A DNA stretch of 64,000 nucleotides from Serratia marcescens (GTDB lineage: Bacteria; Pseudomonadota; Gammaproteobacteria; Enterobacterales; Enterobacteriaceae). Each line of letters begins with the position of its first letter. Position 1 is the first letter of the stretch. Location: contig NZ_MJAO01000019.1 of assembly GCF_001902635.1 (NCBI RefSeq), forward strand, positions 18,047 to 82,046, given 5' to 3'. Positions 9,901-18,111 of this stretch are shown here, piece by piece. Below the pieces are notes generated by a model. The model was given only the letters and a program-made list of their open reading frames with translations. It searched no databases and had not been told where the DNA came from. The position numbers were made by a program, and so were the translations under genes.

Positions 9901-10808
9901 AGGTGCAGGAAACGCTGTCGGCGGTGGCCGACGACGGGCTGGAGCAGAGCAATCTGCATGTCTGGAGCTTTGGTCAACTGCCTGCGTTTTACGAGCAGAA
10001 GCGCGGCGGCTATTCGATGAAGGCCTACCCGGCGCTGGTGGATGAAAAGGACAGCGTAGCGATCCGCCTGTTCGACAGCGAAAGCGAGCAGCAACAGGCC
10101 ATGTGGCAGGGCACGCGCCGCCTGCTGTTGCTGAATATACCTTCGCCGATTAAATACCTGCACGAGAAACTGCCGAACAAGGCCAAGCTGGGGCTCTATT
10201 TCAACCCGTACGGCAAGGTGCTGGAGCTGATCGACGACTGCATTTCGTGCGGCATCGACAAGCTGATCGCCGAACACGGCGGCCCGGTCTGGCAGGAGGA
10301 AGGTTTTGCGCGCTTGCAGGAGCAGATCCGCGCCGAGCTGAACGACACGGTCGTCGAGGTGGCCAAGCAGGTCGAACAGATCCTGACGGCGGTCTTCAAC
10401 ATCAACAAACGGCTGAAGGGCCGGGTGGACATGTCGCTGGCGCTGGCGCTGTCGGACATCAAGACTCAGCTCGGCGGCCTGGTCTATCGCGGCTTCGTCA
10501 CCGGCAACGGCTGGAAACGCCTGCAGGACACGCTGCGTTACCTGCAGGCGATCGAACGTCGGTTGGAGAAGCTGGCTATCGATCCGCACCGCGATCGCGC
10601 GCAGATGTTGCGGGTGGAGCAGGTGCAGCAGGCGTGGCAGCAGTGGCTGAACAAGCTGCCGCCGAAGCGACAGCAGGAGGAAGAGGTGAAAGCGGTGCGC
10701 TGGATGATCGAAGAGCTGCGCGTTAGCCTGTTCGCGCAGCAGTTGGGCACGCCTTACCCGATCTCCGACAAGCGCATTTTGCAAACTATCGAGCAGCTTT
10801 CGGGCTAA
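6921..10808 (+). CDS. hrpA: ATP-dependent RNA helicase HrpA
   Basis: A 1295-residue DEAH-box helicase (E. coli 1300). The GTG start at 6921 is preceded by AAAAGGA. Walker A GETGSGKT is at about 96-103 and the DEAH box at 193-196; SAT and QRKGRCGR helicase motifs follow, then winged-helix/ratchet and OB-type regions and the long HrpA-specific C-terminus. In E. coli HrpA rescues stalled or collided ribosomes and helps process fimbrial mRNAs. A 7-codon frame (6901-6924) overlaps the GTG by 4 bp but is probably incidental. GC-rich core sequence with no sign of transfer. Confidence 0.97.
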   Translation: MKSPLEALPAQLGELMLRDQQRLRRRLQGARKIKNPDAQLAVAAEVESDIAAARQRVQARAASCPRITYPESLPVSQKRQDILNAVRDHQVVIVAGETGSGKTTQLPKICLELGRGVKGVIGHTQPRRLAARTVANRIADELETPLGGSVGYKVRFNDQVGENTLVKLMTDGILLAEIQQDRLLMQYDTLIIDEAHERSLNIDFILGYLRELLPKRPDLKVIITSATIDPQRFSRHFNNAPIIEVSGRTYPVEVRYRPVVDDGDDTDRDQLQAIFDAVDELGREGPGDILIFMSGEREIRDTADALNRLDLPHTEVLPLYARLSNSEQNRVFQSHHGRRIVLATNVAETSLTVPGIKYVIDPGTARISRYSFRTKVQRLPIEPVSQASANQRKGRCGRVSEGVCIRLYSEQDFLSRPAFTDPEILRTNLASVILQMTSLGLGDIAAFPFVEAPDKRNIQDGVRLLEELGAITTADNGHYQLTPQGRQLAQLPIDPRLARMVLEAQKSGSVREVMIITAALSIQDPRERPMDKQQASDEKHRRFADKDSDFLAFVNLWDYLQEQQKANSSSQFRRLCRNDFLNYLRVREWQDIYTQLRQVVKELGLPINSTPSDYRSVHTALLTGLLSHIGQKDADKQEFTGARNARFSIFPGSGLFKKPPKWTMVAELVETSRLWGRIAARIEPEWIEPLAQHLVKHSYSEPHWSKSQGAVMASEKVTLFGLPIVAARQVNYGSIDPLLCRELFILHALVEGDWQTRHAFFRDNQKLRAEVEELEHKSRRRDILVDDETLFGFYDRRIPNDVVSGRHFDSWWKNAAKQQPDLLNFEKEMLIKDGANKISALDYPNFWHQGNLKLRLSYQFEPGTDADGVTVHIPLPILNQVEEQGFEWQIPGIRRELVIALIKSLPKPVRRNFVPAPNYAEAFLGRVTALELPLLDALERELRRMTGVTVSRDDWQWDQVPDHLKMTFRVVGEKNQTLREGKDLAALRLQLKEKVQETLSAVADDGLEQSNLHVWSFGQLPAFYEQKRGGYSMKAYPALVDEKDSVAIRLFDSESEQQQAMWQGTRRLLLLNIPSPIKYLHEKLPNKAKLGLYFNPYGKVLELIDDCISCGIDKLIAEHGGPVWQEEGFARLQEQIRAELNDTVVEVAKQVEQILTAVFNINKRLKGRVDMSLALALSDIKTQLGGLVYRGFVTGNGWKRLQDTLRYLQAIERRLEKLAIDPHRDRAQMLRVEQVQQAWQQWLNKLPPKRQQEEEVKAVRWMIEELRVSLFAQQLGTPYPISDKRILQTIEQLSG

Positions 10809-10863
10809 GCTCAGGCGCGCCGGTCAGCAGAGGGCCGGCGCGGCGCGATAGGACGGGGGAACG

Positions 10864-10896
10864 AAAAAACACAACGGCGCATCATGCGCCGTTGTG
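10864..10896 (-). terminator. Terminator downstream of ydgD
   Basis: ACAACGGCGC (10871-10880), ATCAT loop, GCGCCGTTGT (10886-10895). The run of six A at 10864-10869 gives a near-adjacent U-tract on the minus strand. It lies seven bases beyond the ydgD stop, between ydgD and convergent hrpA. Confidence 0.8.
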
Positions 10897-10902
10897 AGAG
10901 GA

Positions 10903-11715
10903 TTACTTGCCAGCCGCCAGGGCGTCCAGCGCTGCGCGGATGCCGGGCACCGCCAGGGCGCGGTTATCGGCGCGATAGCGATCTTTCGCCGCCGGCGCCG
11001 AGCTTTGGATGGCGATCAATTGCCAGCCGTCGGCGGTTTTCAGCAGCAGCGGTGAACCGCTGTCGCCGGGCAGCGTATCACACTGGTGCGACAGCACCCC
11101 TTGCTGGGCCCAACCGGTCACCTTGCAGTTTTGGTGGCTGTAGAGGTCATCCAGATGGTCTTCCGGGTAACCCGCCTGAGTAATCAGCCGTTTGGCCTGT
11201 TTAAGGGCCTGGGTCAGCGCTTTGCTGTCGCCCTGCCACAGCGGCAGCGGTTTGATCGGCAGCGGCGTTTTGTCTTTCAGGCGGATCAGCGCAAAGTCAT
11301 AAGCGGCGGCGGCAGGCGGTACAATCCAGCCGTCACCGTCCGGCTTCAATTTTTTGCCCAACTTGCTGTCGACCAGCGTCTCGATATTGCCGGTTTGATA
11401 CTGCCATGATTTATCGCCGGCCACGAAGCGCAGGGCGACGGCTTTATCCAATTGCCCCGGCGGCGCCAGCACGCAGTGACCGGCGGTCAGCGCTAAATGC
11501 GGGGAAATCAACGTCGCGGTGCACAGGTTGCCGCTGACGGTTTCTACCTGGCCGATGGCTTGCCACGGTTGGGCGGCGGTATCCGTGACCTTGACTCGTT
11601 CATCTTTGCCGAAAAACAGGCGCGTTTGTTCAGCACTGGACGGGCTGTCGGCGCGTGCCGCCTGGGAAGCGATGAACGGGAGTGAGCACAGCAACAGTAA
11701 AACGGATTTGCGCAT
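10903..11715 (-). CDS. ydgD: Secreted trypsin-like serine protease YdgD
   Basis: A 270-residue exported protein. The start at 11715 opens a standard Sec signal ([22 protein letters not shown], cleavage after about residue 22). The chymotrypsin-fold triad is intact: His80 in TAGHC, Asp140 in YDFALIRL, Ser219 in GDSGSP. Cys residues near 65/81 and 197/212 could form the usual disulfides. The substrate is unknown, and the periplasm is the expected site. The asr-ydgU-ydgD order is the E. coli one. A longer start at 11754 would put charged residues ahead of the signal and is less likely. Confidence 0.9.
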   Translation of the reverse strand: MRKSVLLLLCSLPFIASQAARADSPSSAEQTRLFFGKDERVKVTDTAAQPWQAIGQVETVSGNLCTATLISPHLALTAGHCVLAPPGQLDKAVALRFVAGDKSWQYQTGNIETLVDSKLGKKLKPDGDGWIVPPAAAAYDFALIRLKDKTPLPIKPLPLWQGDSKALTQALKQAKRLITQAGYPEDHLDDLYSHQNCKVTGWAQQGVLSHQCDTLPGDSGSPLLLKTADGWQLIAIQSSAPAAKDRYRADNRALAVPGIRAALDALAAGK

Positions 11716-11842
11716 AGATCTCTTGCCTGACAAATACGGATCATCCATAAACACACTGAATGCTAACTATAGACTGATTTAGCAGCCATGTAGATGGGCA
11801 ATAATTGATTTTTCAATAATTTCCCGCCGTCAATGCGGCAGG

Positions 11843-11923
11843 CTACAGATAAAAGCAGACGGCTATCAGGCCGCAAAGGATCAGGGCGGTCAGAATGATC
11901 TCGAACAGGTAGCGGCGCAGCAT
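11843..11923 (-). CDS. ydgU: 26-residue membrane protein YdgU
   Basis: A tiny gene of 27 codons: MLRRYLFEIILTALILCGLI followed by AVCFYL and TAG. It is preceded by a G-rich ribosome-binding stretch (GGGGGG, complement of bases near 11933-11938). It is one transmembrane helix with a basic N-terminus. Its place between asr and ydgD and its sequence fit E. coli YdgU, a small inner-membrane protein of unknown function. A strong intrinsic terminator lies between asr and this gene, so its expression probably depends on readthrough of the asr terminator or on a local promoter. Confidence 0.8.
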   Translation of the reverse strand: MLRRYLFEIILTALILCGLIAVCFYL

Positions 11924-11942
11924 CAATGAGAACCCCCCGATG

Positions 11943-11967
11943 AAAAAACACCCGGCGAACCGGGTGT
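11943..11967 (-). terminator. Strong intrinsic terminator between asr and ydgU
   Basis: ACACCCGG (11948-11955), tetraloop CGAA, CCGGGTGT (11960-11967). On the minus strand the loop reads TTCG, a very stable tetraloop, and the stem is followed by a run of T (11943-11948). It lies about 43 bp after the asr stop and 20 bp before ydgU. Confidence 0.85.
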
Positions 11968-12009
11968 CGTACACGTCAAGCCTGAAGCGGTGAGGGGAAC
12001 CTCACGCCA

Positions 12010-12306
12010 TTACGCTGCTGGAGTGCTGGCAGCTTTTTTGTGGCTGGCTTTCTTGTGGTGCTTTTTAGCCGCCTGGGCCTTTTGTGCCGGGGCTTTCTTA
12101 CCGGCTTTTTTGTGATGCTTTTTGGCCGCCTGAGCTTTCTGTACCGGTGCTTTCTTGCCGTGATGTTTCACCTGAGCTTTAGCCGGCGCAGCGGTGGCGG
12201 TGGTTGCGGTAGCCGCAGGTGCGGTGGTGGTGGCAGCCTCGGCAGCGAAAGCCACAGAAGACAGACCCATTGCAGCGGCAACAACCAGAGCTAATACTTT
12301 TTTCAT
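12010..12306 (-). CDS. asr: Acid-shock protein Asr precursor
   Basis: A 98-residue exported protein. The signal peptide ([21 protein letters not shown]) is followed by a Thr/Ala-rich segment and then Lys/His/Ala-rich repeats built on [18 protein letters not shown]. That very basic composition is the hallmark of Asr, an intrinsically disordered periplasmic protein strongly induced at low pH and thought to protect periplasmic proteins. The start at 12306 has GAGGA upstream. An RstA-type box lies about 105 bp upstream, and rstBA lies 3 kb away in this window. Confidence 0.93.
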   Translation of the reverse strand: MKKVLALVVAAAMGLSSVAFAAEAATTTAPAATATTATAAPAKAQVKHHGKKAPVQKAQAAKKHHKKAGKKAPAQKAQAAKKHHKKASHKKAASTPAA

Positions 12307-12363
12307 CGCAGAATCCTCAACATGACTTTTGGGTATCAACCCCACTGCGGGGCCGTTGAGATG

Positions 12364-12425
12364 ATAGTAGGCAAACGGCGCCCGGCTTTCCGTGAGTGAT
12401 TGGTTTCGGCATGTAACCTAATGTA
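12364..12425 (-). promoter_or_regulatory. asr promoter with RstA-like box
   Basis: On the minus strand TACATTAGGTTACA (12412-12425) matches 11 of the 12 fixed positions of the published RstA consensus TACATNTNGTTACA. A TACTAT -10-like hexamer (12364-12369) follows 42 bp downstream toward asr. Activation of asr by RstA is established in E. coli; here the site is inferred from sequence. Confidence 0.6.
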
Positions 12426-12491
12426 CAGGGCGGCGGCGGCAGGGGGGATTGCTGCTATAATGACCGCCAGGCACGATAAAAGGGATTTAAA

Positions 12492-13397
12492 ATGAACGAG
12501 ATAACGATTCGTTGCGGCGTGACCGAACAGGGCGAGGTACCGTTGGCCTATGAGGACTGGGGCGATGAGACGCACCCGCCGCTGCTGTTAATCATGGGCA
12601 TCGGCGCGCAGCTTCTGCTGTGGCCTGACGATTTCTGCCGCGCCCTGGTGGCCAAGGGGTTTCGGGTGATCCGTTATGACAACCGCGACGTCGGCCTTTC
12701 CGGCAAAACTCAGGCGCAACGCACGCAGCCGCTGTGGCTGCTGATGTTGCGCGCCCAGCTCGGTTGGCAAACGCCGGTGCCTTATACCCTGGCGGACATG
12801 GCGGCGGACGCGGCGCATCTGCTCGATCATCTGCGCATCCCGCAGGCCCACGTACTGGGCGCCTCGATGGGTGGGATGATCGCGCAGGTGCTGGCCGCCG
12901 ACTACCCGCAGCGCGTGGCCTCGCTGTGTATCTTGTTCTCCAGTACCAATCAACCGCTGTTGCCGCCACCGGCGCCTTCGTTGTTATGGTTGCTGGTGCG
13001 CCGGCCGCCGGCCGATATGACGCCGCAGCAGCGCCATGAGGGAATGAAGACCTTTCTGCGCGCGCTCGGCAGCCCGGTTTATCCGCCGGAGGAGGCGGAG
13101 CTGGATGCGCTGATAAAGCGGTTGCTGAAGCGAGGCGTGGATCCGGAAGGCGTGCAGCGGCAGCTCTCTGCGTTGCTTGGCAGCGGCGATCTGCGCCGTT
13201 ACAGCCGGCGCATTGTCGCGCCGACGCTGGTGATCCACGGCGATCGTGACCGGCTGGTGCGTAAGGCGGGCGGGGTGGCGATCGCCAGGACGATCGCCAA
13301 CGCCAAATTGCATGTTATGCCGGGCATGGGGCATGACCTGCCTGCGCAACTGCGGCCGCAATTGGCGGCGATGATCGCGCGTCACGCTCAGGGATGA
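12492..13397 (+). CDS. Alpha/beta-fold hydrolase, probable esterase
   Basis: A 301-residue cytosolic protein with a standard alpha/beta-hydrolase layout: the oxyanion region LLLIMGIGAQ near residue 31, RYDNRDVGLS, nucleophile elbow GASMGG with Ser near 126, a variable cap, then PTLVIHGDRDRL with the acid and MPGMGHDLP with the catalytic His. The sequence belongs to the broad AB_hydrolase_1 group that includes Rdm/Est-type esterases; the substrate cannot be told. AAGGGA lies just before the ATG. Divergent from asr across 185 bp. Confidence 0.8.
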   Translation: MNEITIRCGVTEQGEVPLAYEDWGDETHPPLLLIMGIGAQLLLWPDDFCRALVAKGFRVIRYDNRDVGLSGKTQAQRTQPLWLLMLRAQLGWQTPVPYTLADMAADAAHLLDHLRIPQAHVLGASMGGMIAQVLAADYPQRVASLCILFSSTNQPLLPPPAPSLLWLLVRRPPADMTPQQRHEGMKTFLRALGSPVYPPEEAELDALIKRLLKRGVDPEGVQRQLSALLGSGDLRRYSRRIVAPTLVIHGDRDRLVRKAGGVAIARTIANAKLHVMPGMGHDLPAQLRPQLAAMIARHAQG

Positions 13398-13538
13398 GCG
13401 GCCAGGCGGCCCGCTGCTTTTTGCTATTTTAGTTACAACATACTTGTGATGAGTAGCAACCCGCCACTCTGTAACCAAGGCGTTATTGGCAGGGCATGTG
13501 CGCCATGAAACATTATCCAGTCATACAGGTAAGGAAAG

Positions 13539-13558
13539 GGCGCGGCCGGGGCCGCGCC
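13539..13558 (-). terminator. Probable terminator of the carboxypeptidase gene
   Basis: GGCGCGGCC (13539-13547) pairs with GGCCGCGCC (13550-13558). On the minus strand it is followed by CTTTCCTTACC, a T-rich but interrupted tail. It sits eight bases beyond the stop of the M32 peptidase gene. Confidence 0.6.
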
Positions 13559-13566
13559 AGGGGGAA

Positions 13567-15066
13567 TTACAGGTAGCGGTTTTCCAAATGCTGACGGAAG
13601 TAGCGCGGGTTGAGCGCTTCGCCTGTCGCATTGGCGATCAGCGTCTCGGTCGGGAAACGGCTGCCGTGGCGCCAAATGTTGTGCTGCAACCAGTGGAATA
13701 ACGGCTGCAGGTTGCCGGCGGCGATATCCTCGCTCAGCGAAGGCAGTGCCTGACGCACACTGTGGAACAGCTGCGCGGCGTACATCGCGCCGAGCGTGTA
13801 GGTCGGGAAGTAGCCGAAGGCGCCGTCGGTCCAGTGAATATCCTGCATGCAGCCGTTGCGGTAGTTGCCGATGGTGTCGAGGCCGAGGTAAGCGTGCATT
13901 TTCTCATTCCACAGCGCCGGAATGTCTTCCACCTCGATATCGCCTTCGACCAGCGCTTTTTCAATCTCATAGCGCAGGATGACGTGAGCGGGGTAGCTCA
14001 CTTCATCGGCGTCAACGCGGATCAGGCCCGGTTTCACCCGCTGGTTGAGGCGAATGAAGTTGGCTTCTTCCAGCGCCGGCTGTTCGCCAAACTGCGCGGT
14101 GACCAGCGGACGCAAGATTTTCAGGAATTCATTGCCGCGTGCCAGCTGCATTTCGAACAGCAGGCTCTGCGATTCGTGGATGGCGGTGGAGCGGGCCAGG
14201 GCGACCGGTTGCCCGAGCAGATCGCGTGGCAGGTTTTGCTCGTAACGGGCGTGGCCGGTTTCGTGCACGATGCCGAGCAATGCGGTCAGAAACTCTTTTT
14301 CGTTATAGCGGGTAGTGATGCGTACATCTTCCGGCACGCCGCCGCAGAACGGGTGCGCGCTGACGTCAACGCGGCCGTTGTCGAAGTTGAAACCGAGCAG
14401 TTTCATCACGCTCAGGCTCAGTTGGCGCTGAGTTTCCACGGGGAACGGGCCCTGCGGCGTCTGGCAAGGTTCATTGGCTTGCTTGGCCACCACGCGTTGC
14501 AGCAAATCCGGCAGCCAGGTTTTCAGATCGCCGAAGATGCGGTCCAGATCGCTGCTGCGCATACCCGGTTCATACAGGTTGAGAAGGGCATCGTAACGGC
14601 TGGTGCCGGCCGCCTGTGCGCGGATCTGCGCCTCTTCTCGGCTGAGTTTGACCACTTCGCGCAGGTTCTCGGCGAAGCCGTCCCAGTCGTTGGCCGGGCG
14701 CTGGGCGCGCCAGGCGTGTTCGCAGCGCGCACCGGCCAGCGACTTGGCTTCGACCAGCGAGGCCGGCAGCAGCACCGCGTCTTCATACTGGCGGCGCATT
14801 TCGCGCAGGTTGGCGCGATCGAGTTCGTCCAGCGTTTCCTGCTGCGCGCGATCCAGCAGTGCGCCGGTGCTTTCCGCCGTTAAAATCTGGTGCTGCAGCA
14901 CGCTCAGTTCGGCCAGCGCTTCGGAGCGTGCCTTGCTGCCACCGGGCGGCATCATGGTTTGCATGTCCCAACCGGCGATGGCGGACAGGTGGCCGAAACG
15001 CGACAGCCGGCTAAACAGGGCACGCAGGTGATCGTAAGCGGAAGTGTTGGAATGTGCAGATGTCAT
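13567..15066 (-). CDS. M32 family metallocarboxypeptidase
   Basis: A 499-residue cytosolic protein of the thermostable carboxypeptidase 1 (Taq) family. The zinc-binding motif HETGH lies at 268-272, the family HPF motif at 238-240, and the downstream zinc-ligand Glu in AIHESQSLLFE. Length and motifs are normal for active enzymes, which release C-terminal residues one at a time with broad specificity and avoid Pro. GGGAG lies about 13 nt before the ATG. It is next to rstB on the same strand but separated by 36 bp, so readthrough from rstBA is possible. Confidence 0.93.
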   Translation of the reverse strand: MTSAHSNTSAYDHLRALFSRLSRFGHLSAIAGWDMQTMMPPGGSKARSEALAELSVLQHQILTAESTGALLDRAQQETLDELDRANLREMRRQYEDAVLLPASLVEAKSLAGARCEHAWRAQRPANDWDGFAENLREVVKLSREEAQIRAQAAGTSRYDALLNLYEPGMRSSDLDRIFGDLKTWLPDLLQRVVAKQANEPCQTPQGPFPVETQRQLSLSVMKLLGFNFDNGRVDVSAHPFCGGVPEDVRITTRYNEKEFLTALLGIVHETGHARYEQNLPRDLLGQPVALARSTAIHESQSLLFEMQLARGNEFLKILRPLVTAQFGEQPALEEANFIRLNQRVKPGLIRVDADEVSYPAHVILRYEIEKALVEGDIEVEDIPALWNEKMHAYLGLDTIGNYRNGCMQDIHWTDGAFGYFPTYTLGAMYAAQLFHSVRQALPSLSEDIAAGNLQPLFHWLQHNIWRHGSRFPTETLIANATGEALNPRYFRQHLENRYL

Positions 15067-15102
15067 TATTGTTCGGCTCCCTATGAGAATGATCCGACGG
15101 CA

Positions 15103-16407
15103 TTACGCCAGATCGGCTTTTAAACTGAATGTCGGCTTCACCGGCCAGCAGAAACGGAAGCTGGCGCCGCCGAGCGAACTGCCTTCGACGAACACCTGTC
15201 CCTGATAAGCGACGGCGATGGAGTGGACGATGGCCAGCCCCAGCCCGCAACCACCGGTGGCGCGATCGCGGCTGGGATCGAGACGGACGAATGGCTCGAA
15301 CACCCGCTCGCGTTCTTCCGGCGGGATGCCAGGGCCGTCGTCCTCCACCTGCAGGCAGGCGAGGTCGCCGTCAAACCACAGACCAACGCGCAGGCGCTGT
15401 TCGGAATAGCGCAGCGCATTGTTGACCAGGTTGTCGAGCACGCGCTCCATCAGGCGCAGATCGACGCCGCCGAAGTCACCGACGTGCGGGATATCAAGCT
15501 GGATTTCACGCTCCTGATGGATTAGGCGGATATCTTCGATCTTGTCCTCGAGCCACTTTGGCAGATCGATGGGCTCGATGTTTAGCGCCACCTGCGGTCG
15601 GTCCAGACGCGCATAGGTCAGCAGTTCGTCGATCAGCGACTCCAGCTGGCCGATATCGCGATTCAGCGCCTGCTGCTCGCTTTCGGACAGGTTGTCGCTC
15701 ATTTCGAGCCGGTAACGCAGGCGCACCAGCGGCGTGCGCAGCTCGTGGGCGATGCCGTCGATCAGCTGTTTCTTGCTGGCGATCAGGGTGTTGACGTTGT
15801 CCGCCATCTGGTTGAACGCCACGCCGAGCCGGCTCAGGCTGGAGGTAGGATCGAAGTGGGTTCGCTCATCCAGGTGCCCGGCGCCGAGCCGTTGGGCGGC
15901 GTTTTCCAGCTTGAGCAGATCTTGCCAATGCGGCCGCATCCACAGAAACACCGGCAGCGCCAGCGACATACCGATAAACACCAGCAACACCAGGTCCAAC
16001 AGGCGCATCTGGTGCAGATAGAACAGATAAGGAATCGGGCCGACCACCAAGACATAGTGGCTGCGCGGAATGCGCTGCATAAAGGTGTATTGATCGTCGA
16101 GGGCGATGATCTCTCCCAGCCGCAGCCGCTTCTTGAGGTCTTCGCTCAGTTCTTGTTTGCCGAGCGGTTCGATATGCAGCTTGAACGACAGGTTGAGATC
16201 CAGCGTGGCGATGGTCTTGTTCCAGTCCTTCAACGGGATCTCGCGCAGTTCGCTGCGCATCAGGTACAGCGAGCTTTTCATCAGATCGTCCATCGACTGG
16301 CGGCCTGCGCGTTCGGCGGTCACCTTGTACACCAGGCCGACCAGCATCGCCATGACCAGAAAACAGACGAACAGCAACAGGAAGAACTGGACGAAAAGTT
16401 TTCTCAT
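15103..16407 (-). CDS. rstB: Sensor histidine kinase RstB
   Basis: A 434-residue inner-membrane kinase. Transmembrane helices lie at about 8-27 and 136-157, flanking a periplasmic sensor of about 105 residues. A HAMP region follows, then the H-box GIAHELRTPL with phospho-acceptor His221, and a C-terminal ATPase domain with N-, G1- (DDGPGIPPEE) and G2- (GGCGLGLAI) boxes. The start at 16407 overlaps the rstA stop as ATGA, giving a coupled rstA-rstB operon. In E. coli RstBA is under PhoP and responds to low Mg2+ and acid; it controls asr, csgD and others. Confidence 0.95.
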   Translation of the reverse strand: MRKLFVQFFLLLFVCFLVMAMLVGLVYKVTAERAGRQSMDDLMKSSLYLMRSELREIPLKDWNKTIATLDLNLSFKLHIEPLGKQELSEDLKKRLRLGEIIALDDQYTFMQRIPRSHYVLVVGPIPYLFYLHQMRLLDLVLLVFIGMSLALPVFLWMRPHWQDLLKLENAAQRLGAGHLDERTHFDPTSSLSRLGVAFNQMADNVNTLIASKKQLIDGIAHELRTPLVRLRYRLEMSDNLSESEQQALNRDIGQLESLIDELLTYARLDRPQVALNIEPIDLPKWLEDKIEDIRLIHQEREIQLDIPHVGDFGGVDLRLMERVLDNLVNNALRYSEQRLRVGLWFDGDLACLQVEDDGPGIPPEERERVFEPFVRLDPSRDRATGGCGLGLAIVHSIAVAYQGQVFVEGSSLGGASFRFCWPVKPTFSLKADLA

Positions 16408-17129
16408 TGTTGCACCGACGCCCAAGCGTTAGGGGCGAACAGATAGCCCTTGTTGCGCACGGTTTTGATGCGGAACGGCTCCAGCGCGTTGTCGTACAGC
16501 TTGCGGCGCAGGCGGGAGATCGCCACGTCGATACTGCGGTCCATGCCGTCATAGCTCACGCCGCGCAGGTTTTGCAGCAGCGCTTCGCGGTCCATGATCT
16601 GCCCGGCGTGGGTCGCCAGCTCCCACAACAGATCGAAATCCGAGGTGGACAGGGTGATCGTTTCTTCGCCGAGCGAGACCTGGCGGTTGACCGGATCGAT
16701 ACACAGCAGCCCGAAATGCAGCGCATTGTGCTGCGTGAGCGGCTGAACCGACTCTTCTTTCGGCTGCTGGCTGTGTTGGCGCAGGTGCAAACGCAGGCGT
16801 GCCAGCAACACCGCAGGCGGTGTGGTTTTCAGAATATAGTCGTTGGCACCCATCTCCAGCGACAGGATGTGGTTCATGTCGCTGTCGAGCGAGGTAAGCA
16901 GTACGATCGGGCCGGGGAACGTAGGGCGCAGATCGCGGCACAGCGTCATGCCGTCTTTGCCGGGCAGCATGATGTCCAGCAGCACCAGATCGGGTTGCTC
17001 GCTCTCGATGCGCGCCTGCGCGGTGTCGCCGCGCGGTTCGATCAGCACCTCGATGTCGTGTTTACCCAGATAGGCGGCGATCAGCTTGCCGACTTCAGGA
17101 TCGTCTTCCACAAAAACAATTTTATGCAT
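16404..17129 (-). CDS. rstA: Response regulator RstA (OmpR family)
   Basis: A 241-residue DNA-binding regulator with an N-terminal receiver domain (acidic pair in FVEDD, phospho-acceptor Asp52 in LLDIMLPGKDG, Thr in LLTS, Lys in LKTTPP) and a C-terminal OmpR winged helix (SYDGMDRSIDVAISRLRRKL, TVRNKGYLF). It is extremely close to E. coli RstA. A likely target site lies upstream of asr in this window. The ribosome-binding site is weak. The gene is 75 bp downstream of folM on the same strand; ydgC, which lies between them in E. coli, is absent here. Confidence 0.96.
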   Translation of the reverse strand: MHKIVFVEDDPEVGKLIAAYLGKHDIEVLIEPRGDTAQARIESEQPDLVLLDIMLPGKDGMTLCRDLRPTFPGPIVLLTSLDSDMNHILSLEMGANDYILKTTPPAVLLARLRLHLRQHSQQPKEESVQPLTQHNALHFGLLCIDPVNRQVSLGEETITLSTSDFDLLWELATHAGQIMDREALLQNLRGVSYDGMDRSIDVAISRLRRKLYDNALEPFRIKTVRNKGYLFAPNAWASVQQ

Positions 17130-17204
17130 ATGCCCGTGTTTTAATAAGAAAAGCGGATTTCAGCATAGCGCGGCCCGCGAAGATGCGCCATGCGGATCTT
17201 TGCA

Positions 17205-17927
17205 TCAGCGCAGCGGCCGCCCGCCGTCGACGCCGTGGGTGCGGCCGGTGACATAGCGGCTCTCCAGCAGGTAGTTCACCAGATTGACCACTTCGCTTTC
17301 TCCCGGCGCTACCTTCATCAGCGACTTCGCCAGCGCCTGTTGGCGATAGGCCTCGTCGTCACCCGCGTTGAAGATGATCAGCGCCGGCGCAATGGCGTTC
17401 ACCTTCACCTCCGGCGCCAGCTTGCGGGCGAAAGAGCGGGTCATATTGTCCAGCGCCGCCTTGCTGGCCGCATAGGCGATGTGCTTGTCGCTGCCTTTTT
17501 CCACCACGTAGTCGGTCAGATGGATAATGTCGGCACCGGCCTGGCCTTGTCCAGTCAGGCAGGATTCGAGCAGCAGGTTGAGCAAATAGGGGGTATAGAC
17601 GTGGATTTGCAGCATCGCCGCCATCACCTGCTCCGGCGGCACCTCCGACGACTCGGCCTGCCAGGCGCTGGCGTTGTGGATCACCGCACGCAGCTTGGGC
17701 GCCACCTGCCGAACCTGGTCGGCGAAACGGTAGATGCCTTCATGGGTAGAGAAGTCGCCCTGAATGCAGCAGGCGCCCAAGGCTTTCAACTCGGCCATCG
17801 CCGGATATTCACTGCGATAGGCGATGATGACGGGAATGCCGCGCTGAAGAAACGACCTGGCGAGCGCCAGCCCAATGCGCCGTGCGCCGCCGGTAATCAG
17901 CACCGGGGCAGAGTTGTGGTGTTCCAT
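17205..17927 (-). CDS. folM: Dihydromonapterin reductase FolM
   Basis: A 240-residue short-chain dehydrogenase. The N-terminal nucleotide-binding motif is TGGARRIGLALA, the central segment is HNASAW, and the catalytic Tyr-xxx-Lys is in YAASKAAL. The C-terminus has the THGVDGGRPL signature. FolM makes tetrahydromonapterin with NADPH and has some dihydrofolate reductase activity. AGGAG lies 9 nt before the start. The folM-rstA-rstB order is as in E. coli. Confidence 0.92.
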   Translation of the reverse strand: MEHHNSAPVLITGGARRIGLALARSFLQRGIPVIIAYRSEYPAMAELKALGACCIQGDFSTHEGIYRFADQVRQVAPKLRAVIHNASAWQAESSEVPPEQVMAAMLQIHVYTPYLLNLLLESCLTGQGQAGADIIHLTDYVVEKGSDKHIAYAASKAALDNMTRSFARKLAPEVKVNAIAPALIIFNAGDDEAYRQQALAKSLMKVAPGESEVVNLVNYLLESRYVTGRTHGVDGGRPLR

Positions 17928-18111
17928 TGATTAAAGCTCCTGGACAGACTGGCAAACAATAGGGGAATTATGCCATCATACGGCGGAAAGTCGTTAAAGC
18001 TTCGCATGATTATCCATTTCTGGATGTAAGATCCCCAAAGCATTTCAGGTTGCCGCCCGGCGGCGGCTTGAAAGACCACGGGTTAACACTGGCCATGAGA
18101 GGAATGAGGGG

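Noticed and set aside
11763..11951. 62-codon minus-strand frame overlapping ydgU
   Set aside because: Out of frame with the YdgU-like peptide, which fits both synteny and a transmembrane helix; this frame begins at the asr terminator and is low quality.
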